7,742 nucleotides of DNA from Planctomycetaceae bacterium. Its GTDB lineage: Bacteria > Planctomycetota > Planctomycetia > Planctomycetales > Planctomycetaceae. The translations under genes were made by a program, and so were the position numbers. This document shows, one piece after another, positions 1 through 6,253 of this stretch; position 1 is the first letter of the stretch, and the number at the start of each line of letters is the position of its first letter. The DNA is taken from the NCBI GenBank assembly GCA_947479075.1, contig CANJZR010000174.1, forward strand, positions 1 through 7,742. The letters are read 5' to 3'. The notes under the pieces were generated by a model. That model was not told the origin of the DNA. It made no database searches and saw only the letters and a list, made by a program, of their open reading frames with translations.

Positions 1-1230
1 CCCGATCCGTAGTGCCAATGCGAGTGGCTCATCTGTGCGAGGGTCTATGAGTTTGTCGTTCACATAAAACTGGCCCACAGCCGTATAGCCCACGCCGGTC
101 ACCTGGACCCGGCGATTCTCGATGGCAAAGATGCACACCGTCATCTCGTTTTTCGTGAGCGTTCCCGTCTTATCTGTACAGATAATGGTGGTCGAGCCCA
201 AGGTCTCCACAGCGGGGAGCCGACGCACCAGTGCTCGCATACGGGCCATCCGTTGCATTCCCAAGGCCAGCGTCATCGTGGCCACCGCTGGCAGACCCTC
301 GGGCACGGCTGCTATCGCCAGTGAGAGTCCGATCTCCAGCATATGCCAAAAGTCAGTCACACCGCGCAGCCAGCCAGCGAGCACAATCCCCGCACACAAC
401 GCCAGCACAGCGACGATTAGTATTCGACTGAGCTGGGCTAGTTTTTGTTCCAAAGGCGTAGCGCGAACGACTGCCTCATCAATCAGGGTGCCGACCTGTC
501 CCATTTCTGTTTTTGGTCCGGTGGCGGTGACCAGCAATCGGCCTCGACCGTCCGCAATCGTTGTCCCGAGAAAGGCCATGTTGAGGCGGTCGCCGAGGGC
601 GGGATTCGGAGTCTTAAGCGGATCAATCGTTTTGGAGACGGATTGTGATTCACCCGTGAGCGCCGCTTCCTCAATCTGCAGTCGCATACTCTCGACGATG
701 CGACCATCCGCTGGCACCCTTGCGCCAGCGATCAGGACCACGAGATCGCCGGGTACCAGTTCTGCAGCGGGAATCTCTCTCTCCGCAGAGTCACGTATCA
801 CATGAGCGAGCTTCACGGATTGATTCTGAAGGGCGGACAACGCCTGGGAAGCTTTCCATTCTGTGAAAAAGCCGATACCTGCATTGAGTACGATGACAAC
901 CAGAATTGCAATTGCCTCGATGCGATCTCCCATCGCAAAAGCGATCACCGTGGCTGCAACGAGTAATGCGACGATGAGGCTTTGGAATTGAGTCAGCAAG
1001 ATCAACCAGACGGATCGCTGGTATGCCTGAGCCAAGGTGTTCGGCCCATGTTGCAAGAGTCGTCGTGCGGCCTCATTTTGCGTGAGGCCCTTCACGGGAT
1101 CTGACTGCTGTCGCTCACACACTTCGTCGATCGGTAACGAGTACCACGCGAGCATCTCCGACGTTGGCTCTTGTCGGTCACGAGATAATGATGGAGCAGA
1201 TCGTTGATCCGCGAACGGGGCCGATGACAC
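1..1230 (-). CDS. P2-type cation-transporting P-type ATPase, N-terminal 410 residues (runs off window)
   Basis: Inner-membrane pump that couples ATP hydrolysis to cation export, probably Ca2+ or another cation. Translating the minus strand gives, in order: a cytoplasmic N-terminal cation-ATPase domain (WYSLPIDEV... around residue 29); membrane helices M1-M2 at about 83-124; the actuator domain with LTGES (TGES 192-195); M3 at about 269-290; and M4 with VPEGLP (PEGLP 310-314). The phosphorylation motif DKTGTLT follows, with Asp353. PEGLP plus this spacing matches the SERCA/PMR1-like P2 class and not the heavy-metal P1B class, which has CPC in M4. The nucleotide-binding domain and M5-M10, which would settle the ion, lie outside the window. 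I chose the GTG at 1230 because AAAGGAAG sits five bases before it. ATG at 1155 (MLAWYS) fits the usual family N-terminus better but has GGAG directly abutting the start codon. The family assignment is firm; the substrate is inference. Confidence 0.93.
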   Translation of the reverse strand, partial: MSSAPFADQRSAPSLSRDRQEPTSEMLAWYSLPIDEVCERQQSDPVKGLTQNEAARRLLQHGPNTLAQAYQRSVWLILLTQFQSLIVALLVAATVIAFAMGDRIEAIAILVVIVLNAGIGFFTEWKASQALSALQNQSVKLAHVIRDSAEREIPAAELVPGDLVVLIAGARVPADGRIVESMRLQIEEAALTGESQSVSKTIDPLKTPNPALGDRLNMAFLGTTIADGRGRLLVTATGPKTEMGQVGTLIDEAVVRATPLEQKLAQLSRILIVAVLALCAGIVLAGWLRGVTDFWHMLEIGLSLAIAAVPEGLPAVATMTLALGMQRMARMRALVRRLPAVETLGSTTIICTDKTGTLTKNEMTVCIFAIENRRVQVTGVGYTAVGQFYVNDKLIDPRTDEPLALALRIG

Positions 1231-1588
1231 AAGAACTTCCTTTACCTTGAGTTTCAGTGCGACTGAAGGAATTCTGTCCCGTTTGATCCATGGCAGGCGA
1301 TGGGTTGCTGGGAAAACGCGAACCTCCTCATCGCATGGGGCGAGGAGTGATTGTGATCAAAGAAACGCATCAGCAGGAGTGGTGCAGCCCATTGACCGAC
1401 GCTCGTCCTTTCGGTCGTTCATTCGAAGGAACAGGACGATGCGGCACATGGCCCCCAATGCTTCCCAAATCCATACACCAGATGGCACCCTGGCTGTCCG
1501 TTACTCCAGAGTCGGTGCAATCGCCTCCCCTTTGTGCCATGGTTCCCGCTGGAGAAGTCAGACCGACCGACTTCCCGATGCACAAACG
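1231..1588. other. Non-coding stretch upstream of the ATPase
   Basis: No frame here resembles a protein. The overlapping open frames on both strands have no SD sequence, no recognisable motif, and compositions typical of chance reading frames. The stretch must hold the ATPase promoter unless transcription comes from beyond the hairpin at 1589-1641. The ATPase SD, AAAGGAAG on the minus strand, lies at about 1236-1243. I see no convincing -35/-10 pair. Confidence 0.5.
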
Positions 1589-1641
1589 AAAAAGCCGATG
1601 TGCAGACCCCCCTGTCTCCAGGGAACTCACCACATCGGCTT
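1589..1641 (-). terminator. Two-tier hairpin with T tract (intrinsic terminator or end of a small RNA)
   Basis: On the minus strand an 11-bp perfect stem (AAGCCGATGTG with CACATCGGCTT) encloses a symmetrical 7 x 7 internal loop and an inner 5-bp stem CCCTG-GAGA-CAGGG with a GNRA tetraloop. The right arm runs into TTTTT followed by CG. Stem plus T tract is the form of a Rho-independent terminator reading toward lower coordinates. No gene ends just upstream on that strand, so it either closes a short RNA or acts as an attenuator for the ATPase transcript. The structure is seen directly; its role is inferred. Confidence 0.6.
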
Positions 1642-1656
1642 ACAGATGATCTCGCC

Positions 1657-1674
1657 GTCTAGAACAGCCTAGAC
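1657..1674 (-). repeat. Perfect 6-bp hairpin, GTCTAG / CTAGAC
   Basis: GTCTAG, a six-base loop, then CTAGAC. It lies 15 bases before the larger hairpin on the minus strand, so both could fold in one RNA. There is no T tract of its own, so it is not a terminator by itself. Confidence 0.4.
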
Positions 1675-2256
1675 TGCAATGTCTCTTGTCTTCCAGTTTA
1701 CGTTGTGAAGGCGATTGATTCACTCAATTCGCTTCAAAACATAACCCATCCTATTCCTACAGTTTAAAATTGATAGCAGCAATCTTCGTTCTTCGTCCGA
1801 TTCCTCGAGTTTGATGAAAAGGCTGTCTAAGTCCATACCGGGGCCGGGTTGGGGATGACACTACGGACTGGGACGCGCTGGACCAGTCTCATCAGAACGC
1901 GATTGCAATGTCACTCACAGTCAGGGGAGGTCGAGCTGAAATCTATCCTTGAGACCCGCCTGTTTGAAAGCAGTGGGCGAAATCGAATCTGGTTTGAACA
2001 CTGCCCGCAGATCTGTCGAAACCGCTCGTCTGAGCCACAAGCGATTGTTCTGGTGAGCACGGGGTGGGCGACCCTCAGACGGCATCACGACATCGGCACA
2101 CTCGCGGTGAAGAGATCATTGTGTTTGTCCTCGATCGTAACCGAGTGGGCTTCGATCCACTTCCAACTCTGGAACTCTTGAGATCACGCCGCGGACTTAT
2201 TACTGAGGAGTCTTGGACTGGGCGATGGCGCGGCAATGTCCCGGAACCTAGTGGCG
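1675..2256. other. Non-coding stretch with an AT-rich part and possible gene debris
   Basis: About 1690-1830 is clearly richer in A and T than the rest of the window, as promoter-bearing intergenic DNA often is. It sits upstream, on the minus strand, of the hairpins at 1589-1674. The plus-strand open frame from 1849 to 2181 has no SD and no recognisable motif. On the minus strand a stretch of about 30 codons around 2095-2185 (reading EFQSWKWIEAHSVTIED, then stop) looks protein-like but has stops on both sides and no start signal. I cannot assign it and do not call it a gene. Confidence 0.4.
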
Positions 2257-2287
2257 AAGGACTCACGGCTCATCGCCGTAAGTCCTT
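2257..2287 (-). terminator. Hairpin terminator behind the tRNA-Leu fragment
   Basis: A 13-bp stem with a 5-base loop. On the minus strand, AAGGACTTACGGC pairs with GCCGTGAGTCCTT through 12 Watson-Crick pairs and one G-U pair; the plus strand would have a C-A mismatch there, so the hairpin belongs to minus-strand RNA. It starts 12 bases after the tRNA discriminator position, the usual place for a tRNA gene terminator. The following T run is weak. Confidence 0.65.
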
Positions 2288-2299
2288 ACGCCTCTGGAG

Positions 2300-2354
2300 T
2301 GCCCACGACAGGACTTGAACCTGTACGATATTGCTATCACTAGGCCCTCAACCT
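2300..2354 (-). pseudogene. 3' fragment of tRNA-Leu (anticodon GAG); putative attachment-site scar
   Basis: Read on the minus strand, all parts of the 3' side of a class II leucine tRNA are present. These are the anticodon loop TTGAGGG (anticodon GAG at 2349-2347), the 3' anticodon strand CCTAG, a variable arm GATA-GCAA-TATC, a T arm ACAGG-TTCAAGT-CCTGT with a perfect 5-bp stem, the acceptor 3' strand CGTGGGC, and discriminator A at 2300. CCA is not encoded. The 5' anticodon strand should be CTAGG but reads GCAGG, so pairing fails at its first two positions. No D arm and no GCCCACG acceptor strand follow. The gene is therefore broken inside the anticodon stem. A gapped match (GACGC, 2355-2359) to the usual leucine D-stem end could extend homology slightly but may be chance. 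A 3' tRNA half retained beside its terminator is the typical distal scar of tyrosine-recombinase integration. Confidence 0.8.
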
Positions 2355-2359
2355 GCGTC

Positions 2360-2826
2360 GAGGGGCTTGGCGAAAGGCTACGTTTGGGTGGCATTTGTAC
2401 TGGGAAACAAGGTGTTTACCTCGGTCTCAGCCACTTGCCAACACTTAGGAAATGCTACTCCAACTTAAGGTGAATTGCCAATCCTGCCCCCCACCTGTGA
2501 AAGTGAGCATTCGACCACTCTGGAAGGTTTCTTGTGACCACGAATGCATCTCGCGTGCGGTCATCGTTCTGAAGAAAGTACGGTGGTGCGTCCTGAGTTC
2601 AAAGCCTGTCCCCCCGACTCCATCGGAACATCGAATCCCGTCAGTGGTTGCAACTGCAACTGTTGGCTGGATTTGAACGCTTGGAGTATTTGAAGTGGTT
2701 GCTTCGTGATGTGGCCGAATGAGGTTGGTCGGCTGCGGATTTCAAGGAGGGTCAATTCTTGGATTCCTGGTTGTGTTAAGACGACTCTGTGAGATCGAAC
2801 AGGAGTTGTCATTGGTCGTCAACCAA
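2360..2826. other. Non-coding or degenerate stretch, no supportable gene
   Basis: No intact gene is visible. A short plus-strand frame at 2597-2722 ends in a protein-like run (QWLQLQLLAGFERLEYLKW and a few more residues, then TGA at 2720). It has a stop at 2594 and no start signal, so at most it is the tail of a broken gene. An 83-codon minus-strand frame over the same bases (2561-2812) lacks an SD and any recognisable motif. No integrase, transposase or tRNA 5' half is seen. Confidence 0.4.
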
Positions 2827-2873
2827 CAAGCGTCTGCGTAAGACGTTTGAGTACACAAGATAGTCGCCTATCT
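2827..2873 (-). terminator. Weak tandem hairpins downstream of the DUF1559 gene
   Basis: Two small hairpins follow the stop codon at 2900. The first, at 2858-2873, is AGATAG-GCGA-CTATCT on the minus strand (6 bp, GNRA loop). The second, at 2827-2849, has nine positions with one A-C mismatch around a 5-base loop. Neither is followed by a good T tract, so termination here is a guess from position. Confidence 0.3.
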
Positions 2874-2899
2874 CCTTAGCATGGGATCGCTATTCCTCA

Positions 2900-3859
2900 C
2901 TAAAACTCTCCAATCGGGTTTCCGTCTGCGACCGTACCCAAGTGGCCGTAAATCTGGTAATCGATGTCTTGGCTTACGAATCGCACCGCTCCGTCGCCCA
3001 TCAGGAAATGAGCCCCGTTTGTATGCTCGCTGCTGAATGCATGCCAGGATCCATCCGAGAGCCCTGAGCCAAGTGGATTCACTCCTCCCACGGGAGCTGT
3101 GTTCAGCGGGATCACACATGTCCCCACAGCCAGAGCGACACCATTGGCGGTGAGTGTTCCCGGGGTCCCGGAGCGGACACCTGCCCACAGAGCCGAGGGG
3201 CCATTGCCGGTGCTATCGACATCCTGCCAGGCCCGCTCTCCGACGAGCACGCTGTTGCTTGTCCCGTCGACCATGTCGCGAAGTCCGCGTTTCGAGTTCT
3301 TGCCGAAGGTCCCGCCATTATCTGTGAGCGGCAGAAAGTCGAGCAGCAAACCGCCGTTCACACCGACATAGTTGGAGCGGCCACCATAGTTCATCCCCGC
3401 TCCAGGGCCACCTGTCCCGCTGACCACATTCTTGGAGCCGGTATCGCTGGGGCAACGGAAGGCTGTGAGGACCGTTGACTCAATGCCTGAGATCCCGGAA
3501 TTGCTGTTGTTACCGAGCGAGTCGAGGCCACCACTGAACCCCCGGTTCATGTCGAGTTGATTGAACAGGGGAGCCTGATCCAGGCAGGGGAGAATCAATG
3601 CACTCCATCCCCAGCAGTTTGTCGGAGCATTCGATGCCGAGCGTGAGGCATCGTAGACCCACCCCGGAGGAAAGACGCTCGCCATCTCGTGATAGTTATG
3701 GAGAGCGAGACCGATCTGCTTCAGGTTGTTTTTGCATTGAGTCCGCCGGGCCGATTCCCGGGCCTGTTGAACTGCGGGTAACAGCAGAGCGATCAAGACT
3801 CCAATGATCGCAATCACTACGAGAAGTTCGATCAGCGTAAATCCACGTCGTTTTTGCAT
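2900..3859 (-). CDS. DUF1559 prepilin-like protein with H-X9-DG motif (319 aa)
   Basis: A protein made with a type IV prepilin-like N-terminus. MQKRRG is followed by FTLIELLVVIAIIG, so prepilin peptidase should cut after Gly6, and the hydrophobic helix spans about 7-29. The conserved block after it (QQARESARRTQCKNNLKQIG, about 31-50) and the C-terminal H-X9-DG motif (His279, Asp289-Gly290, in EHTNGAHFLMGDG) place it in the DUF1559 family, whose length it matches. Molecular function in this family is unknown; surface or periplasmic exposure of the C-terminal domain is inferred from the pilin-like start. I chose the ATG at 3859 because AAAGGA lies six to seven bases before it and because the cleavage motif then begins at residue 6. 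The frame stays open upstream to 4099 but that part overlaps a terminator and a promoter element. It appears to be transcribed alone from the element at 3897-3957. Confidence 0.93.
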   Translation of the reverse strand: MQKRRGFTLIELLVVIAIIGVLIALLLPAVQQARESARRTQCKNNLKQIGLALHNYHEMASVFPPGWVYDASRSASNAPTNCWGWSALILPCLDQAPLFNQLDMNRGFSGGLDSLGNNSNSGISGIESTVLTAFRCPSDTGSKNVVSGTGGPGAGMNYGGRSNYVGVNGGLLLDFLPLTDNGGTFGKNSKRGLRDMVDGTSNSVLVGERAWQDVDSTGNGPSALWAGVRSGTPGTLTANGVALAVGTCVIPLNTAPVGGVNPLGSGLSDGSWHAFSSEHTNGAHFLMGDGAVRFVSQDIDYQIYGHLGTVADGNPIGEF

Positions 3860-3896
3860 GACATATCCTTTGGCTCTGGGCAACCCACTAACTGAT

Positions 3897-3957
3897 TCGC
3901 CGTCTTGTGAAGTCATCAGGATCACGGCGGGTTTGGGACATGGTTTTACGAGGAATT
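3897..3957 (-). promoter_or_regulatory. Shared upstream element, copy A (DUF1559 gene)
   Basis: Reading 5' to 3' on the minus strand: AATTCC (3957-3952), 11 bases, TGTCCCA (3940-3934), exactly 12 bases, TCCTGATGA (3921-3913), then AAGACGGCGA (3906-3897). The same blocks in the same order occur before the two small secreted genes. TGTCCCA begins 81 bases before this gene's start codon. It could be an alternative-sigma promoter or an activator site; the spacing does not fit a standard -35/-10 pair. Confidence 0.6.
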
Positions 3958-3980
3958 TGCGCCCGCGAAGTGAAAAGACA

Positions 3981-4017
3981 CACGCCGGGTGAGGCTGAAA
4001 CAACCCCTCCCGGCGTG
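3981..4017 (-). terminator. Intrinsic terminator of the 118-aa secreted protein gene
   Basis: A perfect 9-bp GC-rich stem (CACGCCGGG with CCCGGCGTG) with a 19-base loop, followed on the minus strand by TGTCTTTT. It begins 27 bases after the stop codon at 4045 and separates this gene from the DUF1559 gene and its promoter element. Confidence 0.82.
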
Positions 4018-4044
4018 CAAAAGAAATCCCCCGGAGCCGGACAA

Positions 4045-4401
4045 CTAGCGAGTGATTGAGATCTTCGTGGCCACTTTGGTTACGTAGTCGTAGCGGCATT
4101 CCGCCCAGTCATTCAGCTTCAGTTCGTCGAGGCTGCCGTTGGCGGTATCGATCGAGATCTTTGTTGACGAATTGATCTTTAGCGCTCCCGAGCCATAGTA
4201 GGACTGGCCGACGATCACGGTGCCATTCGCATAGTCAATGGCTGTAATGTAACCGGTGACGCGAGCTTCATAAGTCTTTACACCGCCGCCACCACCGCCG
4301 CCACCACCACCTCCGCCGCCAGATCCACCTGCAGCGTTAATCACAGAAGGCAAAGCCACGAGGGCCAAGGCCAGGAACACCCAACTGAAACGCTTAAACA
4401 T
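4045..4401 (-). CDS. Small secreted protein with 13-glycine linker and a compact beta-rich domain (118 aa)
   Basis: Function unknown. The N-terminus MFKRFSWVFLALALVALP... is a Sec signal peptide with likely cleavage near Ala23. The mature protein starts with GGS and thirteen consecutive glycines (28-40), spelled with mixed GGC, GGT and GGA codons. Then comes a domain of about 75 residues with alternating hydrophobics (VTGYITAIDYANGTVIV, then KISIDTANGSLDELKL, ending VATKISITR). The pattern resembles DUF5666-like small beta-barrel domains; that is my impression, not a search result. The upstream neighbour's mature part aligns over its whole length, sharing ends of the type (Y/F)D-x2-T-x-VA(T/S)K. 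I chose ATG 4401 because GGAG lies six bases before it; ATG 4413 (MEKLMFKR) has no SD. It is a single-gene unit with its own terminator and upstream element. The glycine run probably spaces or anchors the domain outside the cell. Confidence 0.85.
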   Translation of the reverse strand: MFKRFSWVFLALALVALPSVINAAGGSGGGGGGGGGGGGGVKTYEARVTGYITAIDYANGTVIVGQSYYGSGALKINSSTKISIDTANGSLDELKLNDWAECRYDYVTKVATKISITR

Positions 4402-4507
4402 CAGCTTCTCCATCCGAACGTGAGACTTGGAGCCAAAGAACACTTCTCCGGCAATCGGGACAACGGGAGGCTTCATCCAAGTCTGGTGAGGGACCAACCA
4501 TGTGTTG

Positions 4508-4563
4508 TCGCTGTCTTATTCATCAGGAACGGAATCTGAATGGGACAGGAGATTGTGGGAATT
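4508..4563 (-). promoter_or_regulatory. Shared upstream element, copy B (118-aa secreted protein)
   Basis: Minus strand: AATTCC (4563-4558), 10 bases, TGTCCCA (4547-4541), exactly 12 bases, TCCTGATGA (4528-4520), then AAGACAGCGA (4517-4508). TGTCCCA begins 146 bases before the start codon, the same distance as in copy C. Confidence 0.6.
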
Positions 4564-4670
4564 ACCAAAACAACCCGGATGTCTCTGTGAGTGCGTCCTC
4601 ACCCCATCAATGACAATCACAATGGGGACTATCGCCCTGATAGAGCAAACCACATCCCATGAATGCAAGA

Positions 4671-4703
4671 AGGTGAGGCCAGCAGTGGTCGCTCGCCTCA
4701 CCT
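4671..4703 (-). terminator. Intrinsic terminator of the 105-aa secreted protein gene
   Basis: Outer 9-bp stem AGGTGAGGC / GCCTCACCT, one mismatch, then an inner 3-bp stem and a 7-base loop. On the minus strand it is followed by TCTTGCATT. It begins 24 bases after the stop codon at 4727, so the gene ends its own transcript. The T tract is imperfect. Confidence 0.75.
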
Positions 4704-4726
4704 CCGCAGCAGTACTCGATCAAGAC

Positions 4727-5044
4727 CTACTTCACAGCTTCAACCTTGGAGGCGACTTGAGTCGCCGGGTCGAATAATGCCTGAGCCGCTGAGCCAATTG
4801 GCAGCGAGGTGATTGCCACCCGCCGTCCATTGAGCTCTACCTTCGTGGTGGCAGTCACGCCCAGGCTGACCTGAGTCCCGTTGAGTCGCTTGATCACGAC
4901 CCCATTGGTCGCGACGCCGACCAGTGTCCCTTCCACTTTGCCTGCCTTATTGTTGGCTCCTTTGGCGGCCAGCGTCAGTGACGGCACAGCCATCGAGATA
5001 AGCGCCAGCATTCCAAGAGCCAACCAACGTCTGCGATCAAACAT
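4727..5044 (-). CDS. Small secreted protein, apparent paralogue of the next gene (105 aa)
   Basis: Function unknown. MFDRRRWLALGMLALISMAVP... is a signal peptide with likely cleavage near Ala26-Ala27, leaving about 79 residues. The mature domain (GKVEGTLVGVATNGVVIKRL, then VTATTKVELNGRRVAI, SLPIGSAAQALFD and VASKVEAVK) has the short alternating strands of a small beta-barrel. It aligns with the 118-aa protein from its first strand to its last, but it has KGANNK where the other has the polyglycine run. A DUF5666-like fold is my best guess without a search. ATG 5044 is supported by a strong SD (AGGGAGGT, six bases before). The frame remains open upstream to 5122, but that would place the signal peptide inside the protein. 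The gene is single, with terminator 4671-4703 and upstream element 5150-5208. Confidence 0.85.
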   Translation of the reverse strand: MFDRRRWLALGMLALISMAVPSLTLAAKGANNKAGKVEGTLVGVATNGVVIKRLNGTQVSLGVTATTKVELNGRRVAITSLPIGSAAQALFDPATQVASKVEAVK

Positions 5045-5149
5045 ATCAACCTCCCTCTGAACAGGGCCAAACTCGAGTCCGCAGAACATCTGCGGGCAGG
5101 ATTGGTCAACCGGTACCATCATCCGGGGAGGAGATAGGGCCTCATTACC

Positions 5150-5208
5150 GTCGCCTCCTCATCAATCAGGAATGACCGACTGATGGGACACGGCTTTTAG
5201 AAGGATTT
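5150..5208 (-). promoter_or_regulatory. Shared upstream element, copy C (105-aa secreted protein)
   Basis: Minus strand: AAATCC (5208-5203), 12 bases, TGTCCCA (5190-5184), exactly 12 bases, TCCTGATTGATGA, then AGGCGACGG near 5150. The 25 bases ending in TGTCCCA align without gaps with copy A only in part, but AAAT, TAAAA (shifted by one base) and CC(A/G)TGTCCCA recur in both. TGTCCCA begins 146 bases before the start codon. Confidence 0.6.
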
Positions 5209-5319
5209 CAGATTTTTGGCGAAGGAGACAGTGCGATAAGCATCAAGCCAGCCTCGGCGCGAAGTCACTACCAGATGGTGCCTACCTCACATCCAGCAAT
5301 CTGCGCGAGTCAAATGGAG

Positions 5320-6252
5320 CTAGAAATCGCCTGGAACCAGCTCGGCGTCTGCCCTCGAAGCCAGGGCTTCCATGAGCGTGGTACTATCCGTAGAGACCTG
5401 CCCCAAGGCATAAGAGATCGGACGCACGCTGCCATCGGTCATGCAGAAATTTCCACCAGCTGCATGCGGTGACCACAAACCGTTAAATGCACAGCGGTCT
5501 GTGTATTCACCAGGACCGTAGTACGCGGGGTCGGGACAATGCCGTCCATGTCGTCCCGAACTAAAGGGGCGATTGGTCCCCTTCGAGGGGGAAATGTTGT
5601 CCTCGGTACAACATCGGGAATCCCACCAGCCAAAGTTCCCATCAGCTGCGGGTGGCCGCTCGGCGATCAGAATGGTTTGTGAGGTTCCGTCCGTGATTCG
5701 GTCCATTGAAACGGTGAATTTGGATCTCAGATCAGAATCGTCAACGATCACCCCATTGTTTAAGGTGTCGGGGTTGGAGTAGACGCCCACATACCAGGTG
5801 AAGCCATAGTCAGGAACGGTATATGTCGGACCACGGGGATCGGATGGACAGCCGAAAATCGGGACTGCATCCTGGACCCGGACTCCATCATGCTCTACGA
5901 AAGGCAGGATTTCACGGTGCCACGTCTCGTAAGTTCCGCTGTGCCAGTTCCACAGATTCCCCTCGGGCTCGGCATCAATCTTCGTCGTTCCCCGCGGCCG
6001 GATGGTGTTGCGCGGAAAGTATCCGTACGTGTCATGGAAATTGTGGCAGGCCAGCCCCATATTTTTCAGGTTGTTCTTACATTGAACAATTCTCGCATTC
6101 TCTCGAACTGACTGTACCGCCGGAAGCAGCAGAGCCAGAAGGAGCGAGATGATGGCGATGACGGTCAACAACTCAATGATGGTGAAACCCGCTCGCATAC
6201 GGGACTGAGCTGGCCGCTGGTTGTTGCGAAAGGTTACCGAAGAGCGTTGCAT
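5320..6252 (-). CDS. DUF1559 prepilin-like protein with H-X9-DG motif (310 aa)
   Basis: Second member of the family in the window and clearly diverged from the first. It has a longer leader of 22 residues ending RAG, then FTIIELLTVIAIISLLLALL (cleavage expected after Gly22). The family block VRENARIVQCKNNLKNMGLA lies at about 49-68, and H-X9-DG near the C-terminus is present (His263, Asp273-Gly274, in PHAAGGNFCMTDG). The ectodomain is cysteine-rich, including Cys214-Cys215, Cys239, Cys254 and Cys270, which could form disulphides outside the cytoplasm. I chose ATG 6252 because GAGGGAG lies seven bases before it and because it falls one base after the stop codon of the kinase/TPR gene (TAG-C-ATG), implying co-transcription and probable translational coupling. 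ATG 6198 (MRAGF) has no SD. Function unknown; the context suggests an exported partner of the upstream kinase. No convincing terminator follows. Confidence 0.93.
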   Translation of the reverse strand: MQRSSVTFRNNQRPAQSRMRAGFTIIELLTVIAIISLLLALLLPAVQSVRENARIVQCKNNLKNMGLACHNFHDTYGYFPRNTIRPRGTTKIDAEPEGNLWNWHSGTYETWHREILPFVEHDGVRVQDAVPIFGCPSDPRGPTYTVPDYGFTWYVGVYSNPDTLNNGVIVDDSDLRSKFTVSMDRITDGTSQTILIAERPPAADGNFGWWDSRCCTEDNISPSKGTNRPFSSGRHGRHCPDPAYYGPGEYTDRCAFNGLWSPHAAGGNFCMTDGSVRPISYALGQVSTDSTTLMEALASRADAELVPGDF

Positions 6253-6253
6253 G

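Noticed and set aside
122..805. Plus-strand open frame of 227 codons
   Set aside because: It is antisense to the P-type ATPase, whose TGES, PEGLP and DKTGT motifs are read from the minus strand; the plus frame is serine/arginine-rich shadow sequence with no motif.
1247..1672. Overlapping plus- and minus-strand open frames upstream of the ATPase
   Set aside because: No SD sequences, no recognisable motif, and the 3' ends run through the hairpin at 1589-1641.
2300..2900. Group I intron interrupting tRNA-Leu
   Set aside because: Known tRNA-Leu introns interrupt the anticodon loop. Here the whole loop and part of the 5' stem stay with the 3' side, and no 5' tRNA half is found up to 2900.
3860..4099. 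Upstream extension of the DUF1559 gene to a longer start
   Set aside because: The extension would cross the terminator of the preceding gene and the shared promoter element, and would bury the prepilin cleavage motif at residue 86.
4502..4777. Plus-strand open frame of 91 codons
   Set aside because: It lies across the promoter element, a terminator hairpin and the end of a real minus-strand gene; no SD or motif.
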